Shown here piece after piece: positions 9,771 to 20,127 of a stretch of DNA of 64,000 bases. The DNA is taken from the NCBI RefSeq assembly GCF_017814275.1, contig NZ_JAGIYQ010000001.1, forward strand, positions 343,515-407,514, in the 5' to 3' direction. The notes under the pieces were generated by a model, which did no database searches, was not told the origin of the DNA, and saw nothing but the letters and a program-made list of their open reading frames with translations. The translations under genes and the position numbers were made by a program. This DNA comes from Gottfriedia endophytica (GTDB taxonomy: Bacteria > Bacillota > Bacilli > Bacillales > Bacillaceae_G). Positions within the stretch are counted from its first letter, which is position 1, and every line of letters starts with the position of its first letter.

Positions 9771-10015
9771 AATACTCTTACTAATTTAGGTTTCAAAACT
9801 CCTTAAAATTAATAGAAGAATCCTATTGGGGTAGGCCTTCAAAATGGATTTCAATGATATTAACTAAGTAACCTTACATAATATGGTAATAGCATTTCTC
9901 ATAAATTAATCTTATCTTAAATCTGTAATCTCTTCTTAATATTCTTGTTATGCATTCAAATAAACATGTGAGATAATATATAATAATAAAATAGTTTTAA
10001 GTTTGGAGGTACACC

Positions 10016-10777
10016 ATGAATATTTTCAAAAGGACCATTTCTGACGTTCGCGGTAAGAGTGGATTAAAAATAGATGCTGTTTTAGAAAAATCCGAATATG
10101 TTGCTGGTGAGTTAGTACGTGGTCATTTGTACATAAAAGGCGGAAAAGTAAAACAAGCTATTGATTCAGTTTACATTCAAGTTATGACTGATTATAGTAT
10201 TGAGTTTGATGACATGATTAAAAAAGAAAGTGGAGCTTTGCAGTCTATGATTGTTTCGGTTGATTCATTCATTCAACCAGATGAAGAGCTAATGACTCCA
10301 TTCTTTTTCACTTTATCTGAGAATACTCCAATTTCACTTCACCAATCTCACGTTTGGATATCCGCAAGATTAGCTAATGATAAAACGGATAATCAATACG
10401 ATGCAGATGCTGTGCAAATTGTTCCTTCTGCTGGATTAAAAACAATTATTCAGGCAATCCAGGAAGAAGGATTTATTCTAAGAAACTGTGAAAACAAAAA
10501 AAATTACGGCAAAATAACACAAGAACTTGAATTCTTCCCTTTAAAAGGTCAATATCAAAGCAGTGTAAATGATATTAAAATTACTTACCTCAATTTTAAA
10601 ACGACTGCGGACCTTACTTTACAAGTGAATCCATCTAGTCCACAAATGTTTAATAAACGACTTAAAAAATTAGATGACGAATTTACAACAAGAATCTCTT
10701 TCTCAATAAATCAAATAAATGATAAAGATTATATTCGATCTATTCTAACTCAAGCAATTAATCGAAAACTTCTATAA
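10016..10777 (+). CDS. spo0M: Spo0M-like sporulation control protein (arrestin fold)
   Basis: 253 residues, matching the SpoOM family, with an arrestin-like N-terminal beta-sandwich: the opening GKSGLKIDAVLEKSEYVAGE and the stretch GELVRGHLYIKGGKVKQ are typical. Spo0M affects sporulation initiation and cell division in B. subtilis; its biochemical role is not settled. RBS TTGGAGGT precedes the ATG. It is transcribed divergently from the cupin gene and is followed by its own terminator at 10794-10844. Bacilli may carry several paralogues, so the symbol denotes the family rather than strict orthology. Confidence 0.85.
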   Translation: MNIFKRTISDVRGKSGLKIDAVLEKSEYVAGELVRGHLYIKGGKVKQAIDSVYIQVMTDYSIEFDDMIKKESGALQSMIVSVDSFIQPDEELMTPFFFTLSENTPISLHQSHVWISARLANDKTDNQYDADAVQIVPSAGLKTIIQAIQEEGFILRNCENKKNYGKITQELEFFPLKGQYQSSVNDIKITYLNFKTTADLTLQVNPSSPQMFNKRLKKLDDEFTTRISFSINQINDKDYIRSILTQAINRKLL

Positions 10778-10793
10778 TTATTTTATAAAATTG

Positions 10794-10844
10794 GACTGCC
10801 TTCAAATAGTACTGACTAATTATAGTCGAAACTATAAGGCAGTC
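10794..10844 (+). terminator. Terminator of the spo0M-like gene
   Basis: GACTGCC (10794-10800) and GGCAGTC (10838-10844) close a long stem and are followed by TTTTTT. Confidence 0.65.
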
Positions 10845-10864
10845 TTTTTTCAATTAACTCTAAT

Positions 10865-11893
10865 CTACACTTCAATTGATTGAGCTTTCTCAAGATCCTC
10901 TTGTATTTTAGATATAAAAAATTCAATATTATTTATATGCCAAAACGATTTTAATAACTCCTTTACTTTTTCTTTTTCGCTTATTTCTTCATCTCTTTTC
11001 ATATATGGTCCTATCTGTTTTGCTATTGCTGTAGGATAAGCCATATAACTCATAAACAATAATTTCTCCTCTTCGCGTAAAGGAAAATTCTTTTCATATG
11101 TCCTTAACCAATTATTCCGTTCTAGTTGCTGAATTGGATAGGTCTCAAATGATTGTTTGTAGTAATTTGTTAAATCTTGAATTGGTGTCGTTTCTTGCGC
11201 ATTTTCTAAATTGATAAAAACCCCTTCTCCTCTTTCATTCACTAAAAAATGTGAAATGGATAAACTTCCATGATTCATAACGATTCTTGTATTTTCTGTT
11301 TCCTTCATTTTCGTAATCCACTTTTCTAATTGATCATTAGCGAACTTATGAGCACTCATGATTTTATGAAAAAAAGTACAATAGCTTAATTCATAAGGAG
11401 ACATATACCAATTACTTTCAGCAACATCGATAAAATTTTCTAAAATTTCACGTTCATTGCTCCACCTTTTCGTCAACTTATCATAATGGCCTTGCAATTG
11501 GTCAATATCAACCTTTTTCTCTTTTTGTGTTTTTTGATGCATTTTCCCTAATGAAGTAAACATTCTTTGGAAATGCAAGTTTTCATCCGAGTTCGCGTCC
11601 TGTCCGTCAATCCATGGCATTAAATAATAATGCTTTTCATTATGTTCTACAACGTAGTCTCCAGAGTACGTATGATAAATTGGCACAACACTTCGAACAC
11701 CTTTATCTTGAAGGGAACGAACATTTTCAATTATATTATAACGATAAATTTTTTTCGGGTTTGCCTCCTTTAATGCAAATACCCCTTGATTTGTATAAAT
11801 TTTAATCACTTTCCCAACCTTTTCAACATAATTGGGAACAATCTGGTATTGTTCGAGTATTAATGTAATCTCATCTTTTGGTGTTGTATTCAT
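10865..11893 (-). CDS. ysxE: Spore coat protein YsxE (CotS-like kinase fold)
   Basis: 342 residues with the aminoglycoside-phosphotransferase/CotS fold: a nucleotide-binding lobe at about 20-100 (VFALKE) and a C-lobe with RIVMNHGSLSISHFLVNERG, the counterpart of the catalytic HGD loop. The Asp is replaced here (HGS), so kinase activity is doubtful. YsxE is a SpoVID-dependent inner spore coat protein in B. subtilis. It lies directly downstream of spoVID as in that species, but separated by a terminator hairpin instead of being closely joined. Confidence 0.85.
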   Translation of the reverse strand: MNTTPKDEITLILEQYQIVPNYVEKVGKVIKIYTNQGVFALKEANPKKIYRYNIIENVRSLQDKGVRSVVPIYHTYSGDYVVEHNEKHYYLMPWIDGQDANSDENLHFQRMFTSLGKMHQKTQKEKKVDIDQLQGHYDKLTKRWSNEREILENFIDVAESNWYMSPYELSYCTFFHKIMSAHKFANDQLEKWITKMKETENTRIVMNHGSLSISHFLVNERGEGVFINLENAQETTPIQDLTNYYKQSFETYPIQQLERNNWLRTYEKNFPLREEEKLLFMSYMAYPTAIAKQIGPYMKRDEEISEKEKVKELLKSFWHINNIEFFISKIQEDLEKAQSIEV

Positions 11894-11928
11894 GTTGTTT
11901 CACTCTCTTTCACTAATTAAGAATAATA

Positions 11929-11974
11929 AAAGCCTTGTATCAGTAGATCAACATCTAATCTAATACAAAGCTTT
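11929..11974 (-). terminator. Terminator of spoVID
   Basis: Stem AAAGCTTTGTAT / ATACAAGGCTTT read on the minus strand (one mismatch), followed by TTTATTATT. It lies between spoVID and ysxE, so ysxE would depend on readthrough or its own promoter. Confidence 0.6.
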
Positions 11975-11981
11975 TCTCAGC

Positions 11982-14300
11982 TTAATTTAGTTGCTCTTTC
12001 ACGGCACTTATAGGGATATTTAATAATTGGCCTTCAGTTAAATATTGATCCTCTAAATTATTCGCACGGAAAAGTTGTTGCGTTGAAATATTATATTTTT
12101 GGGCAACTGAATCGACAGTATCACCACTCTGCGCAAAATATAATTTCAGCTTAGCTGTTTTTTCTTCTCTTCCTTCTCTTGTAAAGAGGCTAGCTAATAA
12201 ATTATCATTCCGAGAATAATTATTTTCTTCATCTTGTTCATCATTACTATTTTGATAATTATTTTCTATATTTGACTGATAATATGAAGAAGCAGTTTGT
12301 CTTCCATTTGAAGTTTCATTCATATATTTTTCTACAAAGTTATGTTCTTCTAGGAATTTTTCTTTTTGCTGATACGTTTGATAGATCGGCTGATCCTCAT
12401 ATGGCTGTTTATCAAATGTTGGTCTAGCATTTGTCGATTGCTCAAACGCATTCATTTCTGGTAAAAATGTTTCATTTAGATCCGGTAGTGGGCTTGGTTC
12501 AACAAACCGATATTGCTCTGCATACGAATTATATTGATTATCTTCTTCATCTATTACTACACTCGATTCATTTTGCTCTTCTTCTCTTAACTCAGCACCA
12601 TCATTTGATTCAACTGAACAAATGATTCCATCTGGAACTTGTTGATCCTCATCTTCCTCTAAGTGACTTAGATTATATACTTGATCTTCAAATTCTTTTC
12701 TGTAAACATCTTCTTCATTTCTTTCAAATTGGATTTGCTCTTCATGATGTAAATATGAATTTTGCAATTCAGTATTCTCATCTTCATTTTGCTCTTCGTT
12801 TCTTGCAAAATACTCTTGTTCTTCATTATTCGCATAGTAATTCTGTGGTTCAGTATGATTCGCATCAAAATCTTGTTCTTCATTTCTTACATAATGCTCT
12901 TCATTATTTGCATAGAGATTCTCTGGTTCGCCCTGATTCTCATAATCATTCTGTTCTTCATTTCTTGCGTAATACGCTTGATCTTCATTATTTGCATAGT
13001 ATTTCTGTGGTTCGCCCTGATTCTCATAATAATTTTGTTGTTCATTTCTTGCATAATACGTTTGCTCTTCATTATTTGCGTAGTAGTTCTGTGGTTCGCC
13101 CTGATTCTCATAATAATTTTGTTGTTCATTTCTTGCATAATACGTTTGCTCTTCATTATTTGCATAGTAGTTCTGTGGTTCGCCCTGATTCTCATAATAA
13201 TTTTGTTGTTCATTTCTTGTGTAATACGCTTGTTCTTCATTATTTGCATAGAAGTTCTGTGGTCCGCCCTGATTCTCATAATAATTTTGTTGTTCTCCAC
13301 TTGGATAATGTGTTTGCTGTTCATTATTTGCATAGTAGTTCTGTAGTTCGGCATGATTCTCATAATAATTTTGTTGTTCATTACCTGCATAATAAATTTG
13401 TTCTTCACTTCTTGGATAGAAAATTTGATGTTCATTATTATTCGTATAGTTTATAGGATTATTTTCGATATAATCATTTTGTGGAACATTATTAAAATAG
13501 TAATTTTGCTGTTCATTATTTGTAAAATACTGTTGTTGATCATTTTGATTAGAATTATTATTTTGCTCTTCATAATGATTTAGAAATTGAGTGCTTTCTT
13601 CCTTCAGTTCATCTCTATTTTCCTCAAAATTCAGAGGCTGAAATCCTTCTGAAGGAGAAGGCGGTGGGGAATAAGATTGAGGAATCTCCTCATCAATAGG
13701 CTGTAGCCAATCACTTCCATATAAATTTTCTTCCTGGTCATCACGCAACTTATTTTCATTTGAAAAAAATTGAAATTGCTCTTGATCACCAACTTGGTAT
13801 GGATCATGTTGTTCTTCATACTGCTGATGATTTGAGTTTTCTTCCATTTGTTGTTCAACAGTCCGGTCGTTGTGTAGCCCAGAAATACACAAATCAGCCG
13901 TTATTTGAATACAACTGTTTTCTGCAATCTGATAGTCGAAGGTCTCAACAGTTACAGCTAAATTTTGTAAATCGCTAATTCTAGTAAGTGGTATTGAAAT
14001 ATCTACAGGAAAATTATGCTGCAATTCATAATTACCATTATCAAGTAATCTAACGTCTTCAATTAATCGTGTTGGAGAAAGTTCACGCAAAGAATAATAC
14101 TCTTCTTTTGTTGCACTTTCTGGCAAATATTCACCTATTAACGTTAATACACCCTTCACTTGAACAAAATCATCAAATTGTTGTATGTTTATGTCTGGAT
14201 TTAATGAGAGCGATTTTAACTCTTTGACTTCCTGTCCTCTTTGGAACCAGACCGTTTCTTTTAAGGTAAATCGTATATTCGTTTGATTTTCCGAAGACAC
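11982..14300 (-). CDS. spoVID: Spore coat morphogenetic protein SpoVID with expanded repeat region
   Basis: 772 residues, longer than the about 575 of B. subtilis. Residues 1-135 form the conserved N-terminal encasement domain (IRFTLKETVWFQRGQEVKE...). The middle is acidic and rich in Asn, Gln, Tyr and Glu, with about seven tandem 28-residue repeats at about 320-510. A C-terminal LysM domain (about 725-770, YFAQSGDTVDSVAQKYNIS) ends the protein. SpoVID drives encasement of the forespore by the coat and recruits SafA. GTG start behind GAGGAGG, with a good sigma-E promoter upstream. The extra length lies almost wholly in the repeats. Confidence 0.95.
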   Translation of the reverse strand: MSSENQTNIRFTLKETVWFQRGQEVKELKSLSLNPDINIQQFDDFVQVKGVLTLIGEYLPESATKEEYYSLRELSPTRLIEDVRLLDNGNYELQHNFPVDISIPLTRISDLQNLAVTVETFDYQIAENSCIQITADLCISGLHNDRTVEQQMEENSNHQQYEEQHDPYQVGDQEQFQFFSNENKLRDDQEENLYGSDWLQPIDEEIPQSYSPPPSPSEGFQPLNFEENRDELKEESTQFLNHYEEQNNNSNQNDQQQYFTNNEQQNYYFNNVPQNDYIENNPINYTNNNEHQIFYPRSEEQIYYAGNEQQNYYENHAELQNYYANNEQQTHYPSGEQQNYYENQGGPQNFYANNEEQAYYTRNEQQNYYENQGEPQNYYANNEEQTYYARNEQQNYYENQGEPQNYYANNEEQTYYARNEQQNYYENQGEPQKYYANNEDQAYYARNEEQNDYENQGEPENLYANNEEHYVRNEEQDFDANHTEPQNYYANNEEQEYFARNEEQNEDENTELQNSYLHHEEQIQFERNEEDVYRKEFEDQVYNLSHLEEDEDQQVPDGIICSVESNDGAELREEEQNESSVVIDEEDNQYNSYAEQYRFVEPSPLPDLNETFLPEMNAFEQSTNARPTFDKQPYEDQPIYQTYQQKEKFLEEHNFVEKYMNETSNGRQTASSYYQSNIENNYQNSNDEQDEENNYSRNDNLLASLFTREGREEKTAKLKLYFAQSGDTVDSVAQKYNISTQQLFRANNLEDQYLTEGQLLNIPISAVKEQLN
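12770..13345 (-). repeat. In-frame 84-bp tandem repeats within spoVID
   Basis: About seven copies of a 28-codon unit of the form YYANNEEQTYYARNEQQNYY plus eight further residues. Copies 3 and 4 are nearly identical; the outer ones are diverged and the two nearest the C-terminus are one or two codons shorter. Every length step is a multiple of three, so copy-number change would keep the frame. Confidence 0.9.
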
Positions 14301-14344
14301 ACTAACGTCCTCCTCTCATACTCCTGTTTTTCCTACGACAATAA

Positions 14345-14373
14345 AGTTTATGAGGTAAAAAAGGAAAATATGA
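14345..14373 (-). promoter_or_regulatory. Sigma-E promoter of spoVID
   Basis: On the minus strand TCATATT (14367-14373) is followed after 14 bases by CATAAACT (14345-14352). The sigma-E consensus is about KCATATT-N14-CATACAMT, so only one -10 base differs. Mother-cell sigma-E control is what is known for spoVID in B. subtilis. Confidence 0.75.
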
Positions 14374-14446
14374 AAAAAAGATATTAGTATGGGTTAGTGT
14401 ATATTAAAAAACTTAAACAAAACATTGGCTTTGTTAAACTTCATTG

Positions 14447-14530
14447 ATGTTATTTTACAGTGAGATAAGTTGATTTCCACTCGAGCATTCTGGAGTGGAA
14501 ATCAACTTACACATACTCAAATAGCAACAA
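14447..14530. repeat. Miniature palindromic repeat (copy 7 of the family)
   Basis: Perfect 17-bp arms at 14466-14482 and 14493-14509, starting TAAGTTGATTTCCACTC, enclose a 10-base loop. The right end is GCAACAA (14524-14530). It keeps the outer parts of the long palindromic repeat family but has lost the GC-rich centre. Confidence 0.65.
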
Positions 14531-14570
14531 TATTTACAAATAAAAAGTAGAAAATCACACTATCCAAAAA

Positions 14571-15110
14571 TTACTTTTCAATTACCCATCCATTTCTTTC
14601 ACATAAAGAAGTAATATGATTCAAATGATGCTCCCCATGCCATGCATACAACCCTAGTGCATACTCTAATTGTACATGTTCATTTGATTCAGGATGAAAA
14701 AACGTTCTGTTAAAGTCTTCATTAGTTAAAGAACGCAATAAATGTGTCCATCTACTATGTAATCCTTCCAAAATAGCGAATGAGCTTGATAAGTCGCTAT
14801 TCACATCAGGTAAATTTGCCCAAGCTACTTCATCATATGGTTTAATCGTTGGCTCATTTTCAGTAAGTGCTAATTTAAAGCGAGTAATTGCATTTAAATG
14901 GCTGTCAGCTAAATGATGAACTACTTGCCTAACTGTCCATCCACCTTCTCGATACGGACAATTAAGTTGTTCGTCATTTAGTTGAATCACTACCCTTTTC
15001 AATTCATTTGGAAATTGACTAATTTTACTAATCCAAATTTCTTTCTGTTCTTCAGTCATATTTATTGGTTTTTCAAATTTTCCTATTGGATATTTCAGTT
15101 GTTCACTCAT
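14571..15110 (-). CDS. yfiT: YfiT-like DinB-superfamily metal-dependent hydrolase / bacillithiol transferase
   Basis: 179 residues. It starts with the LKYPIGKFE sequence typical of YfiT and carries the three-His metal site of the DinB/YfiT fold: VVHHLADSHLN near residues 64-74 and HGEHHLNHI near 155-163. Members bind a divalent metal in a four-helix bundle, and some are bacillithiol S-transferases that detoxify electrophiles. It lies alone between the spoVID promoter region and hemL and is not part of the hem operon, which ends in a terminator before it. Confidence 0.85.
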   Translation of the reverse strand: MSEQLKYPIGKFEKPINMTEEQKEIWISKISQFPNELKRVVIQLNDEQLNCPYREGGWTVRQVVHHLADSHLNAITRFKLALTENEPTIKPYDEVAWANLPDVNSDLSSSFAILEGLHSRWTHLLRSLTNEDFNRTFFHPESNEHVQLEYALGLYAWHGEHHLNHITSLCERNGWVIEK

Positions 15111-15193
15111 TTATTTCTCCTCCATTTTTGGCTCTATTTGTTTTAACTAAAACTCTTTAAAAACAGCAATTCTTAAGAAAAATGCTTATAAAA

Positions 15194-15234
15194 AAACCTT
15201 ATCCCATAAAAATATACTCTATAAGATAAGGTTT
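15194..15234 (-). terminator. Terminator of the hem operon
   Basis: Stem AAACCTTATC / GATAAGGTTT with T-rich flanks, directly after hemL. Confidence 0.75.
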
Positions 15235-15242
15235 CATGTTGT

Positions 15243-16532
15243 TTAATTATTTAATTGTGAAAAAGCATTTTCTACTGCTGCAATTGTTTTTTGAATGTCT
15301 TCATCCGTTAATGTTGTTGAAAGGAATAATCCTTCAAATTGTGATGGAGGTAGGAATATTCCTTGCTCAGCCATTAATTGATAGTATTTTGCAAACATCT
15401 CTAGGTTCGATGTTTTTGCTACTTCATAATTGATAACTTTTTCGTTTGTGAAGAATACACCGATCATTGAACCTGCTCGGTTTACACAAAGAGGAATGTT
15501 ATATTTTTCAGCAGCTTGTTTAAAACCAGCTTCTAATTGATCAGCTTTGCGAACAAACTCCTCATAATCAGCTGGAGATAATTGACTTAACGTTTCATAT
15601 CCTGCTGTCATTGCTAATGGATTTCCTGAAAGTGTTCCTGCTTGATAAATTGGGCCACTTGGTGCAATTTGGTTCATAATTTCTGCTTTACCACCGTACG
15701 CACCAACAGGCAGTCCCCCGCCGATAACTTTACCTAAGCAAGTTAAGTCTGGAGTAACTCCAAAATGCCCTTGAGCACAATTGTATCCTACACGGAATCC
15801 AGTCATTACCTCATCAAAAATTAGAATTGTACCATTTTGTGTTGTAATTTCTCTTAATCCTTCAAGAAATCCTTCAACTGGCGGTACTACTCCCATATTT
15901 CCAGCTACTGGCTCTACAATAACAGCTGCTAAATCATCGCCAAATTGTTCAAAAGCATAGCGAACACTTTCTAAATCATTATATGGCACTGTAATTGTAT
16001 TTACCGCTACTCCCTCAGGAACACCAGGACTATCAGGTAAACCTAGTGTTGCTACACCAGATCCAGCTTTAATTAATAAAGAATCCCCATGTCCATGGTA
16101 ACAACCTTCAAATTTCAAAATTTTGTTACGTCCTGTATATCCACGTGCTAGACGTAAAGCACTCATTGTTGCCTCTGTACCAGAGTTAACCATTCGTACT
16201 ACTTCGATTGAAGGTACACGTTCAATTACTAATTTCGCAACTTCTGTTTCTTTTAAAGTTGGTGCTCCAAAGCTTGTACCAGTTTCAGCAGTTTGTTTTA
16301 ATGCCTCTACTACACGTTCATTCGAGTGTCCAAGAATTAATGGTCCCCAAGAAAGTACATAATCAATGTATTCGTTCCCATCGATATCATAAATCTTAGA
16401 CCCTTTTCCATGGCTCATAAAAATTGGAGACATGTTAACACTTTTGAAAGCACGAACAGGACTATTTACGCCACCTGGCATTACTTCTTTTGCCTCTGAA
16501 AAAGCTTGAATTGATTTTTCATATGATCTCAT
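15243..16532 (-). CDS. hemL: Glutamate-1-semialdehyde 2,1-aminomutase
   Basis: 429 residues, full length. This PLP enzyme turns glutamate-1-semialdehyde into 5-aminolevulinate. The PLP lysine lies in [17 protein letters not shown] at about residue 267, and the N-terminus reads [15 protein letters not shown]. It is the last gene of a six-gene heme operon, seven bases after hemB. The RBS (GGGAAG) is about 11 bases before the ATG. Confidence 0.97.
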   Translation of the reverse strand: MRSYEKSIQAFSEAKEVMPGGVNSPVRAFKSVNMSPIFMSHGKGSKIYDIDGNEYIDYVLSWGPLILGHSNERVVEALKQTAETGTSFGAPTLKETEVAKLVIERVPSIEVVRMVNSGTEATMSALRLARGYTGRNKILKFEGCYHGHGDSLLIKAGSGVATLGLPDSPGVPEGVAVNTITVPYNDLESVRYAFEQFGDDLAAVIVEPVAGNMGVVPPVEGFLEGLREITTQNGTILIFDEVMTGFRVGYNCAQGHFGVTPDLTCLGKVIGGGLPVGAYGGKAEIMNQIAPSGPIYQAGTLSGNPLAMTAGYETLSQLSPADYEEFVRKADQLEAGFKQAAEKYNIPLCVNRAGSMIGVFFTNEKVINYEVAKTSNLEMFAKYYQLMAEQGIFLPPSQFEGLFLSTTLTDEDIQKTIAAVENAFSQLNN

Positions 16533-16538
16533 ACAAAC

Positions 16539-17528
16539 TTACTTCCCTTCTTCAAGTAACCATTTAGCTGCATCTTTCGCATGATATGTCATAATCATGT
16601 CAGCCCCTGCACGCTTCATGCTAATTAATTTTTCCATCACTATTTTCTTTTCGTCTACCCAACCGTTAATGGCTGCTGCTTTAACCATTGCATATTCACC
16701 ACTTACATTGTAAGCAACGATTGGTTGATGATAGTTATTACGGATATCACGAATTATATCTAAGTATGAAAGTGCTGGTTTAATAATTAAGAAATCTGCG
16801 CCTTCCATTGTATCTGATTCTGCTTCACGGAATGCTTCTAGACGGTTCGCAGGGTCCATTTGATATGCCTTACGGTCACCTTGACCCGGTGCACTTTGAG
16901 CTGCTTCACGGAAGGGACCATAGAAAGCAGATGCATATTTTACTGCATAAGACATAACTGGAATATTCTCAAATCCTGCTTCATCTAGAGCTTGTCTTAT
17001 AGTTGCTACAAAACCATCCATCATATTAGATGGTGCAATAATATCAGCCCCAGCTTTCGCTTGGCTTACAGCTGTTTTTGCAAGTAAAACTAATGACTCA
17101 TCATTATTTACATAACCATCTTCAAGAACACCACAGTGTCCATGATCAGTGTACTCACATAAACAAGTATCTGCCACTGCTACTAAATCCGGATACTGTT
17201 CTTTCGATTGTGAAATTGCACGTTGAACAATACCTGTTGAACAATAGGCTTGTGAACCTACTGCGTCTTTTACGTCTGGAATACCGAAGAAAATAACTGA
17301 TTTAATTCCTAAAGAAACAACTTCATCAATTTCTTTTTTTAATTCATCAAGTGAAAATTGGAAAATACCTGGCATAGAAGCAATTGGATTTTTAACTCCT
17401 TCTCCTTCTACAACAAATACTGGATAAATGAAATCTTCTACATGTAAATGAGTTTCTCTAACCATTGAACGTAATGCAGGTGTACGTCTTAAACGGCGGT
17501 GACGATCGAAAGGTATTGTTGGATACAT
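16539..17528 (-). CDS. hemB: Delta-aminolevulinic acid dehydratase (porphobilinogen synthase)
   Basis: 329 residues. It condenses two 5-aminolevulinate molecules to porphobilinogen. The zinc-binding Cys cluster is present ([15 protein letters not shown] at about residues 120-134), as are the Schiff-base lysine regions [15 protein letters not shown] and [12 protein letters not shown]. It is preceded by hemD and followed by hemL in the same operon. Confidence 0.97.
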   Translation of the reverse strand: MYPTIPFDRHRRLRRTPALRSMVRETHLHVEDFIYPVFVVEGEGVKNPIASMPGIFQFSLDELKKEIDEVVSLGIKSVIFFGIPDVKDAVGSQAYCSTGIVQRAISQSKEQYPDLVAVADTCLCEYTDHGHCGVLEDGYVNNDESLVLLAKTAVSQAKAGADIIAPSNMMDGFVATIRQALDEAGFENIPVMSYAVKYASAFYGPFREAAQSAPGQGDRKAYQMDPANRLEAFREAESDTMEGADFLIIKPALSYLDIIRDIRNNYHQPIVAYNVSGEYAMVKAAAINGWVDEKKIVMEKLISMKRAGADMIMTYHAKDAAKWLLEEGK

Positions 17529-17578
17529 TTTAATTTCCCCTTTAACTTCATCAATTTATTTTATCAATACTATTATTG

Positions 17579-18343
17579 TTACGCTTGATTCATTATTTCA
17601 AGTAATAAAGCTTCAACTGTATATACTGTTGGAGAAATAATATGCTGAAATCCTAACTGTTTTGCTTTTTCTACTGTTACTTCACCAATACAAGCAATTT
17701 TGTATTCATTCACTTTTTTTAAATCAATCTTATTTTCGATCAGTTGATAAAATTGATCTACGCTGTAAGGATTTAAAAAAGTCAGAATATCTATTCCATC
17801 CGTTCTTAAAATCTCCATAAGTCGATGTTGAGATTCACGATTTGGAACAGTTTCATATACTGTTAATTCTTTAACACTATGTCCTAGTTGGCTAAGAATA
17901 GTAGAAACTCGGTCACTGGCAAGAGAACCTTTTACAAATAATAGATTTGATTTATTTTCAAGTAACTTTCCAAGTTCACTTGCCAACGCTTGTCCAGTAT
18001 ATTTCTCTGGCATAAATGTCACTGAAATTCCATATTCTTGGACTTTTTTCTTTGTTTTCTCACCGACAACGGCTATTCGTTTTTTATATAAATCATTTTT
18101 ACATTCTCTTGTTATATTTTGAATAAAATAATCTACTGCATTTGCACTTGTAAAAATAACCCATTCTGCTTCAGAAACTAATCTATTTACTGTAGATTCA
18201 TCCGAGAATGCGCTTGCTTTTTGAATTTTTTGGACTGGTATTATGACCGGAACTCCATCTAGCTTTTTTATCTTTTCAGCCATCTCAAAAGATTGATGTA
18301 AAGCTCTAGTGATTAATACTCTTTTTCCATTTAAGGAATTCAT
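17579..18343 (-). CDS. hemD: Uroporphyrinogen-III synthase
   Basis: 254 residues with the two-domain HEM4 fold. It closes and inverts ring D of hydroxymethylbilane to give uroporphyrinogen III. The family is weakly conserved; visible marks are GKRVLITRALHQS at the start, the WVIFTSANAVDYF segment and DILTFLNPYSVDQF in the second half. Its ATG overlaps the hemC stop by one base, indicating translational coupling. Confidence 0.92.
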   Translation of the reverse strand: MNSLNGKRVLITRALHQSFEMAEKIKKLDGVPVIIPVQKIQKASAFSDESTVNRLVSEAEWVIFTSANAVDYFIQNITRECKNDLYKKRIAVVGEKTKKKVQEYGISVTFMPEKYTGQALASELGKLLENKSNLLFVKGSLASDRVSTILSQLGHSVKELTVYETVPNRESQHRLMEILRTDGIDILTFLNPYSVDQFYQLIENKIDLKKVNEYKIACIGEVTVEKAKQLGFQHIISPTVYTVEALLLEIMNQA

Positions 18344-19272
18344 TACTCATTTGCCGCTTCTTTTACAGATTGAATTATTTCTTTTGCACCTAATTTTTCT
18401 AATCGAGAAGCTGCAATTTCGCCAATTTCTTTTGGATCAGTTCCTTTAACTGTTTCCTTTAAAATTGTTTTTCCATCTGGTGAGGCAACTAATGCAGTAA
18501 GAGAGATTTCATCACCAGCTAGTGTAGCATAACCAGCAATCGGTACTTGGCATCCGCCTTCCATACGATCAAGAAAAACACGTTCTGCTTCAACTGTTTT
18601 ATACGTTACATCGTCATTTAAACGACTAAGTAATTCTCGGATTTCCATATCCTCTTCTCGGCATTCAATCGCTAAAGAACCTTGTCCAACGGCTGGAACA
18701 CATAATTCTTCGCTAATGTATTCCGTAATACTTTCCTCTGCCCATCCCATTCGAGTTAAGCCAGCAGCTGCTAAAATAATCGCATCATATTCTCCGTCTC
18801 TAAGTTTAGCTAAACGAGTATCAATATTGCCTCTAATCCATTTAATTTTTAGATCCGGCCTTACTGCCTGAATCTGAGCGCTTCGACGTAAACTGCTTGT
18901 CCCAACAACAGCACCTTCTTCAAGCTCCATTAATCCCTTACCACTGTTTGAAATTAATGCGTCTCTAGGGTCTACACGTTTTGGAGTACAACCAATAATT
19001 AAACCTTCAGGTAAAACAGCTGGCATATCTTTCATACTATGAACTGCTAAATCAATTTCTTTCGTCATCATTGCATGCTCAATTTCTTTGACAAAAAGTC
19101 CTTTTCCACCAACTTTTGAAAGGGTTACATCTAAAATCACATCACCCTTTGTTACAATTTCCTTTAGTTCAAATTCATAGTTTGGCGAAACTTCTTTCAA
19201 TCTCTCAACAAACCACTTTGTTTGAGTAAGAGCTAGTTTGCTTCTTCTAGTACCAACAATTATTTTACGCAT
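18343..19272 (-). CDS. hemC: Hydroxymethylbilane synthase (porphobilinogen deaminase)
   Basis: 309 residues. It polymerises four porphobilinogens into hydroxymethylbilane. The N-terminus [15 protein letters not shown] and the dipyrromethane-cofactor cysteine in [13 protein letters not shown] (about residue 240) are intact. It lies 12 bases after hemX and overlaps hemD by one base. Confidence 0.97.
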   Translation of the reverse strand: MRKIIVGTRRSKLALTQTKWFVERLKEVSPNYEFELKEIVTKGDVILDVTLSKVGGKGLFVKEIEHAMMTKEIDLAVHSMKDMPAVLPEGLIIGCTPKRVDPRDALISNSGKGLMELEEGAVVGTSSLRRSAQIQAVRPDLKIKWIRGNIDTRLAKLRDGEYDAIILAAAGLTRMGWAEESITEYISEELCVPAVGQGSLAIECREEDMEIRELLSRLNDDVTYKTVEAERVFLDRMEGGCQVPIAGYATLAGDEISLTALVASPDGKTILKETVKGTDPKEIGEIAASRLEKLGAKEIIQSVKEAANE

Positions 19273-19284
19273 TTTGATAACTCC

Positions 19285-20121
19285 TTATATATTCCATATA
19301 TGAAACGAAGAATAAAAATTTAGAAGAATATAATTTCCTAATAGTAATAAAAAACAACAAATATTATATATCGTTAATGTTCTACCGTATAAATAATTTC
19401 GAACCTTTAAGAACATAAATGCACCGTACATTAGTAACACAAAAAACGAACCAATCACTTTTGGATCATACCAAACAAACGAATGAATTCGTATACTTGC
19501 CCAGATCGAGCCTAGTATTAAGGCAGTAATAAGAAAAGGGATGCCTATTAAATTGCATAAATAAACCATTTTTTCAAGCTTAGCTAAATTTCCGAGCTTT
19601 CGTAAATGAACCGACCATTTTTTCTTTTTCAGAAGCTGGTATTGAAACAAATACATTACTGAAAATATAAAGGATAATGTAAATGAACCATACGCTATAA
19701 ACGCTAATCCAATATGAATATATAACAAATCAGATTTTAGCTGATTTAATAATATTGCGGTCTTCCCTACTCTAGGTACTAAAATCGATAATGCAAACAC
19801 TAAAAATGCTACAACATTTGTAAAAAATACAAGATAATCTAATTTCACAACTCGATTAATAATTAAAGAAATCGTAATGACTGACCAAACATAAACATAC
19901 AGACTTTCTCTAGAGGTTATTAAAGTATAAAAGTCTGTCTTAAACAATGTATAACAAATAAAAATTGTTGAGAATAACCACACAATGCCTAGTAAATAAA
20001 ATGCTAGTTGATTAGCAATTTTATTCGAATCAATAAAATCGATAAAAGAAAAAACAATACTCCAAACAAACAAGAGAATGATGAAGTGATAAATGAAACT
20101 ACTTTGAAATAGATGCATCAT
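19285..20121 (-). CDS. hemX: HemX, CcsA-like membrane protein of the heme operon
   Basis: 278 residues with about eight predicted membrane helices and the cytochrome-c-assembly (CcsA/CcmC-like) pattern, including the stretch HIGLAFIAYGSFTLSFIFS and a late tryptophan-containing SIWASIRIHSFVWYDPK. In B. subtilis HemX lowers HemA levels. It is six bases downstream of hemA in the operon. Confidence 0.93.
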   Translation of the reverse strand: MMHLFQSSFIYHFIILLFVWSIVFSFIDFIDSNKIANQLAFYLLGIVWLFSTIFICYTLFKTDFYTLITSRESLYVYVWSVITISLIINRVVKLDYLVFFTNVVAFLVFALSILVPRVGKTAILLNQLKSDLLYIHIGLAFIAYGSFTLSFIFSVMYLFQYQLLKKKKWSVHLRKLGNLAKLEKMVYLCNLIGIPFLITALILGSIWASIRIHSFVWYDPKVIGSFFVLLMYGAFMFLKVRNYLYGRTLTIYNICCFLLLLGNYILLNFYSSFHIWNI

Positions 20122-20127
20122 TAAACC

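Noticed and set aside
12755-13583. Long open frames on the plus strand and in another minus frame opposite spoVID
   Set aside because: They are by-products of the biased Asn/Gln/Tyr codon repeats of spoVID and consist of low-complexity His/Leu/Ile or Met/Ile/Lys strings.
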